A stretch of 64,000 nucleotides of DNA from positions 186,001 to 250,000 of the forward strand of contig DASYYH010000003.1 of assembly GCA_035934015.1 (NCBI GenBank), given 5' to 3'. Positions within the stretch are counted from its first letter, which is position 1; every line of letters starts with the position of its first letter. Shown here piece after piece: positions 38,107 to 46,474 of this stretch. The translations under genes were made by a program, and so were the position numbers. The DNA is from Candidatus Acidiferrales bacterium (lineage in GTDB: Bacteria; Acidobacteriota; Terriglobia; Acidiferrales; UBA7541). The notes beneath the pieces were generated by a model. The model ran no database searches. It saw only the letters and a list, made by a program, of their open reading frames with translations, and was not told the origin of the DNA.

Positions 38107-39548
38107 GTTCGTCCCAGATCCTTCAACAAGTTATCTGCCTCCGCCGGGCCCCAACTCCCCGCCGCATACGGCACAACCTTCGGCTTCTCCTCGAGCAGCG
38201 GCGTATAGAGTTTCCACGACGCCTCGACCCAATCGTCGCTGACAAACAACGTCGAATCGCCGCGGAACACATCGAGCAGCAAGGTTTCGTACGCCTCTGG
38301 CAGAGGCCCAAATTCCTCTGAATACCGGAAATGCAAATCGCTTCGCTGTATCTTAACGTCCTGCCCCGGGGCCTTGATTTCGAAATAAAGATCGAACCCC
38401 TCGTCGGGCTGGATTGTGATGACCAGTGAATTCGATTGAATATCATCGGCTCCAAACGGTTTGAAAATCCAGACCGGCGGCCGTCGAAAATTCACCACAA
38501 TCTGGCTCGCGTGCGCCGCTAATCGTTTCCCCGTGCGAAGAAAAAACGGCACGCCGTGCCAGCGCCAGTTTTCGATTTCCAGGCGCATGGCGACAAAAGT
38601 CTCCGTTTGCGAATCATTCGCCACGCCAGGCTCCTCGCGGTATCCCGGCACAGGTTTTCCGCCAATCGTTCCAGCCGTGTACTGGCCCAGAATCACATCT
38701 TCCACGCGAACGGGTAACACCGAATGCAAGACCTTCACTTTCTCCCGCCGAATGGACTCTGCGTGAAACGCCTCTGGCACTTCCATGGCCGCAAGAGTCG
38801 CGAGTTGCGTCAAATGGTTTTGCACCATATCTCGCAGCGCGCCAGCGGTCTCGTAATATCCGGCGCGATGCTCCACGCCCAACGACTCCGCGACGGTGAT
38901 CTCCACACTCTCGACTCGATCACGATTCCATTGCGGCTCGAAAAGTGCATTTGCAAAACGGAAAACCAATAAATTCTGCACCGTCTCTTTGCCAAGATAA
39001 TGATCGATGCGATAGACCTGTTCTTCCTCGAAATGTGCGTGCACCACGCGGTTTAAATCCTGCGCGGACTTCAAATCCCTTCCAAACGGCTTCTCGATCA
39101 CCAGCCGAATCCAGCCGTTGCTTTTGTTCAAACCTGCTTTTCCCAGCCCGGCAATCGCCAAAGGAAAAACCTTTGGTGGCAGGGCCAAATAAAAAACGCG
39201 ATTCCCTGGCAAGCCAAATTGCTTCTCGATGTTTGCAACGCGACTGGAAAGTGTCTTGTATTCCTCATCGGTTCCCTTTCCGATCGTTTGATAAAACAAG
39301 CGATTCTCCGAAGTTACGTTTGCAATCTGATCCTTCGGAATGTTTTCTCCTTCCAGGTCACCACGGCATTTCGCCCGAAAGCTTGCATCGTCCAAATCCG
39401 TCTCGATACCAACGCCAAGAATCACACTTTTGGGACCCAGGGCGTTCCGCGCGATCAAGTTATTTAATGAAGGCAAAAGTTTCCGCCCGACCAAATCACC
39501 GGTTGCGCCCATAATCACGAATAAATGCGGATCAATTTGCGCTTCCAT
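38091..39548 (-). CDS. zwf: Glucose-6-phosphate 1-dehydrogenase
   Basis: 485 residues. It oxidises glucose-6-phosphate to the lactone and makes NADPH. The nucleotide fold begins FVIMGATGDLVGRKLLPSL. RLVIEKPFGRD and the active-site RIDHYLGKETVQNLLVFRFA, with the catalytic His-Asp region, are intact. YYETAGALRDMVQNHL and the C-terminal beta-sheet with TGKRL follow. ATG 39548 has a GGGG-type ribosome-binding site and lies 41 bases after the HAD hydrolase gene. Confidence 0.97.
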   Translation of the reverse strand: MEAQIDPHLFVIMGATGDLVGRKLLPSLNNLIARNALGPKSVILGVGIETDLDDASFRAKCRGDLEGENIPKDQIANVTSENRLFYQTIGKGTDEEYKTLSSRVANIEKQFGLPGNRVFYLALPPKVFPLAIAGLGKAGLNKSNGWIRLVIEKPFGRDLKSAQDLNRVVHAHFEEEQVYRIDHYLGKETVQNLLVFRFANALFEPQWNRDRVESVEITVAESLGVEHRAGYYETAGALRDMVQNHLTQLATLAAMEVPEAFHAESIRREKVKVLHSVLPVRVEDVILGQYTAGTIGGKPVPGYREEPGVANDSQTETFVAMRLEIENWRWHGVPFFLRTGKRLAAHASQIVVNFRRPPVWIFKPFGADDIQSNSLVITIQPDEGFDLYFEIKAPGQDVKIQRSDLHFRYSEEFGPLPEAYETLLLDVFRGDSTLFVSDDWVEASWKLYTPLLEEKPKVVPYAAGSWGPAEADNLLKDLGRTWTKA

Positions 39549-39589
39549 TTGTGTCCCCTTTTCCCAGGCCGTACTGCGCCAACATTTCT

Positions 39590-40204
39590 CTACGCGAACT
39601 CCACACCGTATTTCCTCAACTCTTCCTCCATCTGCGTCGCGTGACGAAAGTGAATTGTGCGCATTCCCATTTCACGTGCGCACTCAAGATTCAGCCCGCG
39701 GTCGTCGATGAACACACATTCCTCGGCCACACGCTGCGTAATACTCAGCGCCAGATGGTAAATGGCCGCGTCCGGCTTACGCACACCTAAGTAACACGAA
39801 CTTAAAAACACATCGAAATATTTCCTCAAATTGAACCGGCGGATGCGATATTCATTCAAATCGCGCGACTCATTATTCAGCGAACCCAACAAATAATTCC
39901 CAGTTGCTGCTAAACGCCGCAGTACCTCCAATGTTTCTGGAATCGGCTGCGACTGTGCATAAATAAAATCTGCGAAATCTTTCTTGGTAAACGACCGGTC
40001 GCGATAAAAAACGACCCGGTCCAAATAGGCATCGAGGCTTGCTTCCCCAATCTCGAATGCGTTCAGCATCAGCTCGTGCCGGTCTTCAAAATCCTCCCAA
40101 TCCAAATGGAATTTTACCGCCGCCTCGCGCCGCGCAGCTCTGTCCCAACCATTCGAGAGAATTACCCCGCCGACATCCGAAAATACCGCTGTTACTGGCG
40201 TCAT
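39590..40204 (-). CDS. HAD-family hydrolase
   Basis: 204 residues from ATG 40204 (MTPVTAVFSDVGGVIL), chosen because GCGAGGT lies five bases upstream. HAD motifs: the nucleophile Asp in FSDVGGVI, motif II SLNNES, the lysine in GVRKPDAAIY and acidic motif IV FIDDRGLN. The second Asp of DxD is replaced by Gly, as often happens in phosphatase/dehalogenase-like HADs of the type-IA group. The substrate is unknown; proximity to zwf-pgl hints at sugar-phosphate housekeeping, but weakly. Confidence 0.88.
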   Translation of the reverse strand: MTPVTAVFSDVGGVILSNGWDRAARREAAVKFHLDWEDFEDRHELMLNAFEIGEASLDAYLDRVVFYRDRSFTKKDFADFIYAQSQPIPETLEVLRRLAATGNYLLGSLNNESRDLNEYRIRRFNLRKYFDVFLSSCYLGVRKPDAAIYHLALSITQRVAEECVFIDDRGLNLECAREMGMRTIHFRHATQMEEELRKYGVEFA

Positions 40205-40342
40205 TTCTACCTCGCGCTTGCACAACAAGTCCGGCTTCCGTGCCACCTCAATGCAATTCAGTCTTGCAATCGGTTTGAAACAGGGTAAATCATACCAAAC
40301 GCGGCATCAGTTCAGAGAGTCGAGTGCTCTGTGCGGTCTCTT

Positions 40343-40987
40343 ATGAAGCCTCTCATTTTCACCATCGGCCATTCGAACCGTTCCGGAGGCGACTTCCTCG
40401 CGCTTCTGCGCGCCCACAAGATTCAACGCCTCGTCGATGTGCGGACAATCCCGAAGTCCCGTCACAATCCACAATTCGACGGCGAAGCACTGGCCGCGGC
40501 GCTTCGCGCGCAGCAGATCGCTTACACGCATCTGTTTAAGCTCGGCGGCTTGCGGCGCGCCGACCCCAATTCTGTAAACACAGGCTGGATCAACTCAAGT
40601 TTTCGCGGCTTTGCCGATTACATGCAGACTCGCGAATTCGCCACGGCGCTCGCCCGCCTGGAAAAATATGCCGCTCATAAAACCTGCGCCATTATGTGCG
40701 CGGAGGCCATCCCCTGGCGTTGCCACCGTTCTCTCATCGCGGACGCACTCAGTGTGCGCGGCCATGCTGTCAGACACATTATGACTGCCCTGCGCGCCGA
40801 CCTCCACGAGTTGACGCCTTTCGCGCGCGTCCGCGGAATGCAAATCACTTATCCGCCGAACAAAACTACGCTCGCCTATGCCGCCAAGAGGCTTCGGTTG
40901 AACAAAGGAAAAGTTTTCCAGCGTAAAAGCTCGCATGCTTCAGCTGAAAGAAGAATCCTAAGGACAATTACGAAGAAAAATAAGTAA
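40343..40987 (+). CDS. DUF488 family protein
   Basis: 214 residues from ATG 40343; GTG 40331 is the alternative. The N-terminus FTIGHSNRSGGDFLALL, the DVRTIPKSRHNPQFD block and CAEAIPWRCHRSLIADAL, with a conserved Cys-x-Glu and Cys-His-Arg, define DUF488. The fold has been likened to nucleic-acid-associated proteins, but the role is unknown. The C-terminal 30 residues are Lys/Arg/Ser-rich. It is the only rightward gene in this stretch and converges on the GH20 gene across a hairpin. Confidence 0.9.
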   Translation: MKPLIFTIGHSNRSGGDFLALLRAHKIQRLVDVRTIPKSRHNPQFDGEALAAALRAQQIAYTHLFKLGGLRRADPNSVNTGWINSSFRGFADYMQTREFATALARLEKYAAHKTCAIMCAEAIPWRCHRSLIADALSVRGHAVRHIMTALRADLHELTPFARVRGMQITYPPNKTTLAYAAKRLRLNKGKVFQRKSSHASAERRILRTITKKNK

Positions 40988-41000
40988 TGGACAATGGCTT

Positions 41001-41033
41001 CGTGAGCAACCCGCATCGCTGTGGGTGCTCACG
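41001..41033. terminator. Hairpin between convergent DUF488 and GH20 genes
   Basis: CGTGAGCA pairs with TGCTCACG (8 bases), then CCC with GGG after one bulged A, leaving a 10-base loop. It sits between the two stop codons and could act as a bidirectional transcript end. There is no U-tract. It shares TGGGTGCTC with the hairpin region at 37264-37289. Confidence 0.45.
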
Positions 41034-41039
41034 CGGCAA

Positions 41040-43184
41040 CTAATGAATTCCACTTCCCGCGTTGGGTCGCGCGTAGAACCCCATGCTCTCCGGAGAAGGA
41101 AGCTCTCCCAAGACCGAGAAGTTTTCTTCCAAGCCATCGATGCTTTCGATTTTTTTCTGAATGTTTTCTGCCGCACTATCGTAACGAACCAAAACGTTTT
41201 CCAGCCAGCCTTCGTTGTTTTCCGCGAGCCAACGCTTGCTGTATTCACGACGCAATTCCATCAGGCTCTCGCGCAAGTCTTGCAAATCTCCGTTGATCGA
41301 ACTGAGAACCTCTAGGTTTCTCATCACATTGCTTTTTTCCTTCATGTCCAAGAACGCAGTCCAGTACGCCTCACTCATTTCCTGTGTGTACTCGAATTTC
41401 ATTCCCAGCATATCCAGACGTTTCGCAGCAAAAAACAAGTCGTCTAAGGTGCTGGCGTTCATCTTTGCCTTGCTACGATTTTCAAGAAGCGATTCCCATG
41501 CCCGCTCTGCATCCACGCGCAATTCATGCGTTACCGGCTCGGCCGTCGTCGCGTCGTTGGCTCCGATTTGCGAAAAAGGGTCGCTCCAGAAATACCGGAC
41601 GTGCGTCGCATCCATCTTCAAACTATTCAGAAGTGTGTTCGTAGCTGCAAGTTTGTTTAGAATGTCCTCGAACGTATGGTCTTCGTTGCGGTAAAACGCC
41701 CAGTCATAGTTGTCGCGAAATTGCTCGATGGATGACTCGCCCGCCTGCCATCCACAGGCGGCGCCAAATACCAGACCTGGCCAATCCATCCCACCGAGTT
41801 CTTCGCCGCGATCCTTCCATTCTGTATTTAGGATTCCGATCGCGCCGAACTTCTGACCATCACGCGTTAAATTCGCGATATTCCGGAAAGCCGCGTTGAA
41901 ATCAGGATACAGTCGTCGCCAGTTGGAAATCCCCGGCGAAACAAAAATCGGCAGCCCGGCTTTTTGAAACGGTGCGAGCCGATTGTCGTACGAATCCTCC
42001 GGCTCGTACGCCCAAACTACGGCAATCAAGTCCTTCGGCAAAGTCGGCAGAAGGTCGGAAAACTTTTCGGCGATGTCCGCCCAAAACATGGTCTGCTTCT
42101 GGTACGGCTTCAGCATCGCATCTAGCTTCGCGATGTGCGCGAGATACACTTGGCCGAGGCCTTTTTCTGCAATGAGTTGTTTGGTTTGCCCTTGGCCAAG
42201 TTCAAATGTTTCATCCGCACCGATGTGAAAAAACGGTCCAGTGAATAACTTTGCCATCGGCTCGACTAACTTCTGAATCAAGTCGTACGTTCCCGGTTGA
42301 GTCGGCGTCAGCACCGAGCCGTGAGGGATCTCGGCCAGGTCGCTATAAATGTCGTAACGCAAAATATTATGTACATGACCAAAGGTTTCGAGCTCCGGCA
42401 CAATCGCGACGTAATATTTTTTTGCGTATGCGACGAGTTCTGTGATTTCTTGCGCCGACAAGGCGTCCGGTGGCGCAAATAATTCGTTCCCCTCAACCTT
42501 AAACACATCCTCCATGTACAACCCATAGAGGTTGAGCTTATATCCCGCGAGCACGCGAATTTGGTTTTCCATGAACGCCAGCGTCGGGATCGGCCCGCGG
42601 CTGATGTCGATGCTCACACCGCGCCATTTCATTGCCGGCCAATCGCGAATCGTCACAGCAGGACAATTTAAGTTTTCTTCCGCACGCTTTCCATCTGCTG
42701 CCGCCGGATGGAGCAACTGCCGCAAGGTTTGCACACCATAAAAAGCACCTTGCTCGCTCGCGCCTGCAACGAGAATACGGTGACTGTCGGCTGATATCGC
42801 ATACCCCTGCGTATCGAATTCTTTGTGCATCGCCAAACCTGATGTTCGCAGCGCGTTGCGCAACTTCGCGTCTTCCATCGCATCGCCGATGTAAATAAAA
42901 TCGGATCCGCCGGGCATTTCTTTTGCATCCGTTATTCTTGGCTTCCAGCCTGTCCATCGTGTGATTTCTTCGGCTAACATTTGCGCGCCCTGGGAATTTG
43001 CTCCGCCCATGGACCTCTCAACTACAACGCGTGTGTGCCGGGTCACTGTGAAGGCGGCGCCGCCCATTTCTTTCACTTCTCTAGGCTGTGGTATCAACTT
43101 CAAATCTGCGGCGCGCGCCGACTGCGCACAAATTGCGCCTGCTAAAATCGCCACGCTGCAAATCCATGCGTTTCGAAGCTTCAT
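41040..43184 (-). CDS. Secreted GH20 beta-N-acetylhexosaminidase
   Basis: 714 residues with an N-terminal signal peptide (WICSVAILAGAICAQSARA). The glycoside hydrolase 20 domain starts with LKLIPQPREVKEMGG and continues with DWPAMKWRGVSIDISRGPIP and LYMEDVF. The catalytic pair lies in FHIGADETFELG (Asp324, Glu325), with ADIAEKFSDLL and IAVVWAYEPE after it. It should release terminal GlcNAc or GalNAc from chitin fragments, glycans or murein, outside the cytosol. The C-terminal 200 residues are helical and not recognised as a carbohydrate-binding module. Confidence 0.93.
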   Translation of the reverse strand: MKLRNAWICSVAILAGAICAQSARAADLKLIPQPREVKEMGGAAFTVTRHTRVVVERSMGGANSQGAQMLAEEITRWTGWKPRITDAKEMPGGSDFIYIGDAMEDAKLRNALRTSGLAMHKEFDTQGYAISADSHRILVAGASEQGAFYGVQTLRQLLHPAAADGKRAEENLNCPAVTIRDWPAMKWRGVSIDISRGPIPTLAFMENQIRVLAGYKLNLYGLYMEDVFKVEGNELFAPPDALSAQEITELVAYAKKYYVAIVPELETFGHVHNILRYDIYSDLAEIPHGSVLTPTQPGTYDLIQKLVEPMAKLFTGPFFHIGADETFELGQGQTKQLIAEKGLGQVYLAHIAKLDAMLKPYQKQTMFWADIAEKFSDLLPTLPKDLIAVVWAYEPEDSYDNRLAPFQKAGLPIFVSPGISNWRRLYPDFNAAFRNIANLTRDGQKFGAIGILNTEWKDRGEELGGMDWPGLVFGAACGWQAGESSIEQFRDNYDWAFYRNEDHTFEDILNKLAATNTLLNSLKMDATHVRYFWSDPFSQIGANDATTAEPVTHELRVDAERAWESLLENRSKAKMNASTLDDLFFAAKRLDMLGMKFEYTQEMSEAYWTAFLDMKEKSNVMRNLEVLSSINGDLQDLRESLMELRREYSKRWLAENNEGWLENVLVRYDSAAENIQKKIESIDGLEENFSVLGELPSPESMGFYARPNAGSGIH

Positions 43185-43799
43185 TCTCTCGTCCTTATTT
43201 CGTTATTCATCTGGCGTCGCAGCCATGACAGTCTCCGGCGCTTGCCAGAATTTTGTTGCGCTTTCCCGCCACGCTCGGAAGTTGCGTAGTATACCTGCGA
43301 CAGGCAACGCGCCACAGAAATCTCTTGGCCGATTCGCCTCCTAGCGCTCGCCGCAGGACGCAAAAAAAGGTGTGAAATGTGGCGATTAGAAATGCACCGG
43401 TCCTGTGTTTTGTGTAAGTTACGGGCAATTCTAATTTCAGATGTGTGGCGATTAGAAATTATGCATTTTCGGGGGATTCTCTCTGCAGAAGGGCTGCTCT
43501 GGGCCTGCCTTCCGCCGCAGCGGGCAAGCAGCAGGCAGAGCGGGTTTTGCTTGGCGTATGGCCTGCTCACCCGGCTCCTTAACCGATTCAATTAACGACA
43601 CAACTAGCAAAGCATAGATGCCACGAAAATGCCAGAGGCAGCGGGTGTGGATACGGTGTCGCGCAATGCGGGGCGGCCCCAACAAACTGGCCCACTGCGA
43701 CAGTGTGAATTAGCGCGACGCGACCAGAAGCACACCGGTTTATCGCATCAAAAAATCGCCTCGCGGAAAGCCCAAAGTGCGCGCGATGGTTTCAGTACA
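43185..43799. other. 615-base interval without a supportable gene
   Basis: It holds the upstream region of the GH20 gene and a 16-base direct repeat. Open frames exist on both strands, but they are Arg/Ser/Pro-rich and match no family. I see no rRNA, tRNA or transposase remnant and no confident promoter. Confidence 0.5.
43378..43459. repeat. 16-base direct repeat, two copies
   Basis: TGTGGCGATTAGAAAT occurs at 43378-43393 and again at 43444-43459, with starts 66 bases apart. Between them lies AATTCTAATTTC, which can partly pair with the ATTAGAAAT end. This could be a duplicated regulator site in the GH20 upstream region or the remains of a repeat element. Confidence 0.45.
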
Positions 43800-44330
43800 C
43801 TACGTCTTAGGAAAAAGCCAGTACGACAGATGCAGCAGCCCCGTGCGGGCAAAGAGCGCTTCGCCATCACGGCGAAATCCCAGCTTTTCGAGAACGCGAT
43901 GCGACCCAGCATTCTCGGGATGACGCCCGGCGAAAAGCTTCCGCGCGCCGAGCGTGCCGAAAGAATAGTCAATGATTGTGCGGCCTGCCTCTTCTGCCAG
44001 GCCCCTACCCCAAAAAGCAGGACGAAAATGAAATCCCAACGTGAAGATCTTTTCGTCGAGATGATAAGGACGCAATCCGCAACAACCCGCGAATTCGCTG
44101 CCCTCGAGGAGAAAGACCGGCCAATATTGAAATCCGTTTGCCTGCTGGCAAGCCATTTCGCGCGCCACCCTCTCCTGCACTTCGGCGCGCGAATACGGGC
44201 CGCCGATGAAGCGCATCACATCGGGATCGCAGCAAAGAGAAATCGCAAGGGGAAGGTCGTCAGGCGACCAGCATCGAAAACCCAACCGTACTGACTTCAG
44301 GAAATAACCGGTCCCGGGCGCAGCAGGCAC
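43800..44330 (-). CDS. GNAT-family N-acetyltransferase (RimJ/RimL-like)
   Basis: 176 residues from GTG 44330. The N-terminus LGFRCWSPDDLPLAISL and DVMRFIGGP match the RimJ/RimL group. The acetyl-CoA site is at FHFRPAFWGRGLAEEAGRTI, followed by the typical ENAGSHRVLEKLGFRRDG. Such enzymes acetylate protein N-termini or small amines; the substrate is not predictable. It begins 9 bases after the stop of a small membrane protein gene, with which it is probably co-transcribed. Confidence 0.88.
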   Translation of the reverse strand: MPAAPGTGYFLKSVRLGFRCWSPDDLPLAISLCCDPDVMRFIGGPYSRAEVQERVAREMACQQANGFQYWPVFLLEGSEFAGCCGLRPYHLDEKIFTLGFHFRPAFWGRGLAEEAGRTIIDYSFGTLGARKLFAGRHPENAGSHRVLEKLGFRRDGEALFARTGLLHLSYWLFPKT

Positions 44331-44339
44331 ACAAAAAGT

Positions 44340-44543
44340 TTATTGCGACGGCGATTCGTGAACAAGCACGAAAATGCCAGCCAGCGCCACGCCGTAGCAC
44401 ATCCCTGTGGCCAAAAGCTGAATTACGTCGACGGTATGAAACGCTTGAAAGCGCGGGCGCGCCGTGAGATTGATAAAACCGATCGACCCGACCACGACAG
44501 GAAGCAGGATGGAAGAAACAACGGCCTTGGAACGGGCCAACAT
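44340..44543 (-). CDS. Small two-helix membrane protein
   Basis: 67 residues from ATG 44543, supported by a strong AAGGAGGG ribosome-binding site just upstream. Two hydrophobic segments (VVSSILLPVVVGSIGFINLT and LLATGMCYGVALAGIFVLVH) make it a probable inner-membrane hairpin protein. No family is recognised. It precedes the GNAT gene by 9 bases on the same strand. Confidence 0.65.
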   Translation of the reverse strand: MLARSKAVVSSILLPVVVGSIGFINLTARPRFQAFHTVDVIQLLATGMCYGVALAGIFVLVHESPSQ

Positions 44544-44822
44544 AGACCCTCCTTGGAAGCACGCAAGCTAAGTGAGGTGACACTACGCTTGAACTCCAAG
44601 GGCGTCAAGTAATCACCTGCTGCAATGCTCGCAAGCCGCGCCGTTGGAGAAGAGTCACGACGACAGACCAACCCATGATGAATGCGATGCGTCGAAATAA
44701 CGTGGCTTGAAAGTCGCGCGGAAAATTGTCACCCTTAGTCCTCCAGCCATTTGCTTTCACTGTTTGTTGGGCGAGCATTGCAAAAATGAATTTGGGCTCA
44801 ACGCCCGGGGAGAGGTCCCATT

Positions 44823-45401
44823 ATGTTGAGGCGGCTTGTGATGGCGTGGGTGATGTTTTTCGCGGTGACTCCCGCCTGGGCACAAGCTCCAGCGCACGGG
44901 ATGCACCGAGGGTTGACCATTGAGGTCGGAGGCGGCTATGCCTTCACGCAATTCAATGCGGGTCCAGGATGGCCGAATGTGATCGGAGTGTATGGCTCCC
45001 TCGCCGTGAACGTCACACCCTGGATGCAGATTTATGGCGATGGTGTCGCGCAATTCCGCTCCTATTCGAACACGAGTACGAAAATCTACACGAACGATTT
45101 TGGGCCGCGCTTCTTTATTCACCGAAAGTCTCTCCCTCTGACGCCCTTTGCCGAGTTCTTTGTCGGCGGAGCGCGCTTGGACTTCAACGTCACAAGCTCG
45201 GGCACGACAACAAAATATTCTCAGAACGGATTTTCTTTCAAAACCGGTGGTGGATTCGATATTCCGCTCACGCCGCATTGGACCTTTCGTGCGATTGACG
45301 TCGATTACTTCAGCACTCCTTTTTTGAATACACGGCAGTCGAACGTCTATTTCGCTACGGGTATCGTTTATACCTTTGGACGTCGAAACTATCCGCGCTA
45401 G
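44823..45401 (+). CDS. Outer-membrane beta-barrel protein (porin/OmpA-like)
   Basis: 192 residues from ATG 44823, with GGAGAGG eight bases upstream. A signal peptide (LVMAWVMFFAVTPAWAQ) is followed by alternating beta-strand sequence such as LTIEVGGGYAFTQFNAGPGW, FAEFFVGGARLDF and WTFRAIDVDYFSTPF. It ends in NVYFATGIVYTFGRR. The pattern fits an eight-stranded barrel of the OmpA/OmpW type. No OmpA peptidoglycan-binding domain follows. Role unknown. The 279 bases upstream hold no other gene I can support. Confidence 0.85.
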   Translation: MLRRLVMAWVMFFAVTPAWAQAPAHGMHRGLTIEVGGGYAFTQFNAGPGWPNVIGVYGSLAVNVTPWMQIYGDGVAQFRSYSNTSTKIYTNDFGPRFFIHRKSLPLTPFAEFFVGGARLDFNVTSSGTTTKYSQNGFSFKTGGGFDIPLTPHWTFRAIDVDYFSTPFLNTRQSNVYFATGIVYTFGRRNYPR

Positions 45402-45445
45402 GCATTACCGCTAGCGGCTCCAGTCCAAGCCCGATTTATCCCCTC

Positions 45446-45496
45446 GTATAAAGAATTCCATTGCGCGCGGCAATCAAACTCGATAATTCTTTATAC
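45446..45496. promoter_or_regulatory. Nested inverted repeat directly upstream of tRNA-Arg
   Basis: GTATAAAGAATT (45446-45457) and AATTCTTTATAC (45485-45496) are perfect 12-base inverted copies. The 27-base spacer between them holds a second inverted repeat, ATTGC / GCAAT (45460-45464 and 45470-45474). The right arm ends three bases before the tRNA and contains its likely -10 region (TTTATAC), so the element could be part of the tRNA promoter or an operator. Confidence 0.5.
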
Positions 45497-45499
45497 CTC

Positions 45500-45576
45500 G
45501 CGCCCGTAGCTCAGCTGGATAGAGCATCTGCCTTCGAAGCAGAGGGTCGGGAGTTCGAATCTCTCCGGGCGCGCCA
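45500..45576 (+). tRNA. tRNA-Arg (anticodon TCG)
   Basis: Full cloverleaf of 77 bases. The acceptor GCGCCCG pairs with CGGGCGC, the D arm is GCTC...GAGC, the anticodon stem TCTGC/GCAGA has a CTTCGAA loop (anticodon TCG at 45534-45536), and the T arm is GGGAG-TTCGAAT-CTCTC. Discriminator G is followed by an encoded CCA. It decodes CGA and, with wobble modification, other CGN codons. No integrase or repeat of its 3' end is seen downstream. Confidence 0.97.
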
Positions 45577-45810
45577 CTTTATCGCGCACCATGTTGGCAC
45601 TCTTTCGCGATTTTTTCTCGTTTCGCTTTTTATCTAGGGTAATCAAATAGGTCTTCCCTTCAGGGCCACAGGAAACGACGCCGCCACTCGTTCGGCCTCC
45701 GCTGACGTTCACGAGCATTCGACTTTGGGCAAATGCATGGCAGGCCCAGGATTATAACTGCCGCATTTTAAACACGTACGCTAAGTTCGACTTTACGTAA
45801 TTACGAATCA
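45577..45810. other. Interval after tRNA-Arg with no supportable gene
   Basis: AT-richer spacer between the tRNA and the promoter of the decayed Ig-like gene. A minus-strand open frame that crosses the tRNA is a tRNA-derived artefact. Nothing else was recognised. Confidence 0.5.
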
Positions 45811-45839
45811 TTGACATAGCCAAGTGGGGATGTTATAGG
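45811..45839 (+). promoter_or_regulatory. Sigma70-type promoter ahead of the Ig-like remnant
   Basis: Perfect -35 TTGACA (45811-45816), 17-base spacer and -10 TATAGG (45834-45839). It lies about 28 bases before GTG 45867, the apparent start of the decayed gene. An ATG at 45841 would encode only nine residues before a stop. Confidence 0.55.
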
Positions 45840-45866
45840 AATGAAGCTCCCTTACAGAGAATTACG

Positions 45867-46332
45867 GTGACCCAGCTCAGGCCTAGAACAACCGTTCCTC
45901 GGCATATGCGTACCTTCAGCCAGACCTCATTGCTCTGCGCAAGAGGCGCTTTTCTGCTCTTTTCGCGTGGGGCCCCCCACGCCGACCACAACGGTGCTCT
46001 CTGTACCAGCTGTGAAAATACCTCAGGCTTCCACCCTGCCGCTTACAGCCACGATCAGTCCGGGAAAAACTGCCACGGGACTTGTAACTTTCACGTTGGG
46101 ATATGACCACTTTGCACAGGTGCCCGTAGCTGGTGAGGTGGCGCAGACGGGTGTGCAGACAGATGAAATTGGTACATATGTCCTCAGTACACAGTACAGC
46201 GGCGACGTGAATGACCTGGCCTCTCAGAGCGGGAACCTAAGCGTCGCTTTCACTGGAACAACCCAGCAGCAAATCGTGGCGCAAACCGGCACGCTTGCCC
46301 ACTCGATTACCGTGAATGTCACGGTCCAATAG
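45867..46332 (+). pseudogene. Frameshifted remnant of a secreted Ig-like repeat protein
   Basis: From GTG 45867 a leader-like segment is read (SLLCARGAFLLFSRGA). The coding frame then shifts by one near 45965-45982. Beyond it one bacterial Ig-like domain is read: TTTVLSVPAVKIPQAS, GLVTFTLGYDHFA, GTYVLSTQYSGDVNDLAS, ending ITVNVTVQ at 46332. Related acidobacterial proteins carry many such domains after a long N-terminal region, which is missing here. The joint coincides with an 8-base palindrome around a CCCCCC run, which suggests deletion plus frameshift. Alternatively, translation could start at GTG 45967 to give a 121-residue protein without a signal peptide. Confidence 0.6.
45965..45982. 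repeat. GC-rich palindrome at the break in the Ig-like gene
   Basis: GCGTGGGG and CCCCACGC are perfect inverted copies separated by CC. The six-C run they contain is a plausible slippage site and lies where the frame changes. Confidence 0.5.
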
Positions 46333-46474
46333 GCGCCCGGGACCGGCGTTTTAACGGACAAAGACATCTTGCATAACTTACAATAATCTCAAGCCGCCGA
46401 CGTGTAATCGAGAGCTCACGAGTGTGGCGCTTCAGTGATTGCCGCGAACGCCATTCGCACCGCTGAGTTGCGCG

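Noticed and set aside
43181-43591. Minus-strand reading frame of 136 codons ending in ATGA overlap with the GH20 start
   Set aside because: The overlap looks like coupling, but the sequence is Arg/Ser/Gln-rich, spans the direct repeats and has no domain or ribosome-binding site. More likely chance.
45491-45718. Minus-strand reading frame of 75 codons across tRNA-Arg
   Set aside because: Its C-terminus (RPERFELPTLCFEGRCSIQL) is a well-known false protein produced by translating the antisense of a tRNA.
45577-45810. Possible integrated element next to tRNA-Arg
   Set aside because: No integrase, no duplicated tRNA 3' end and no gene content; only a short spacer and one decayed host-type gene.
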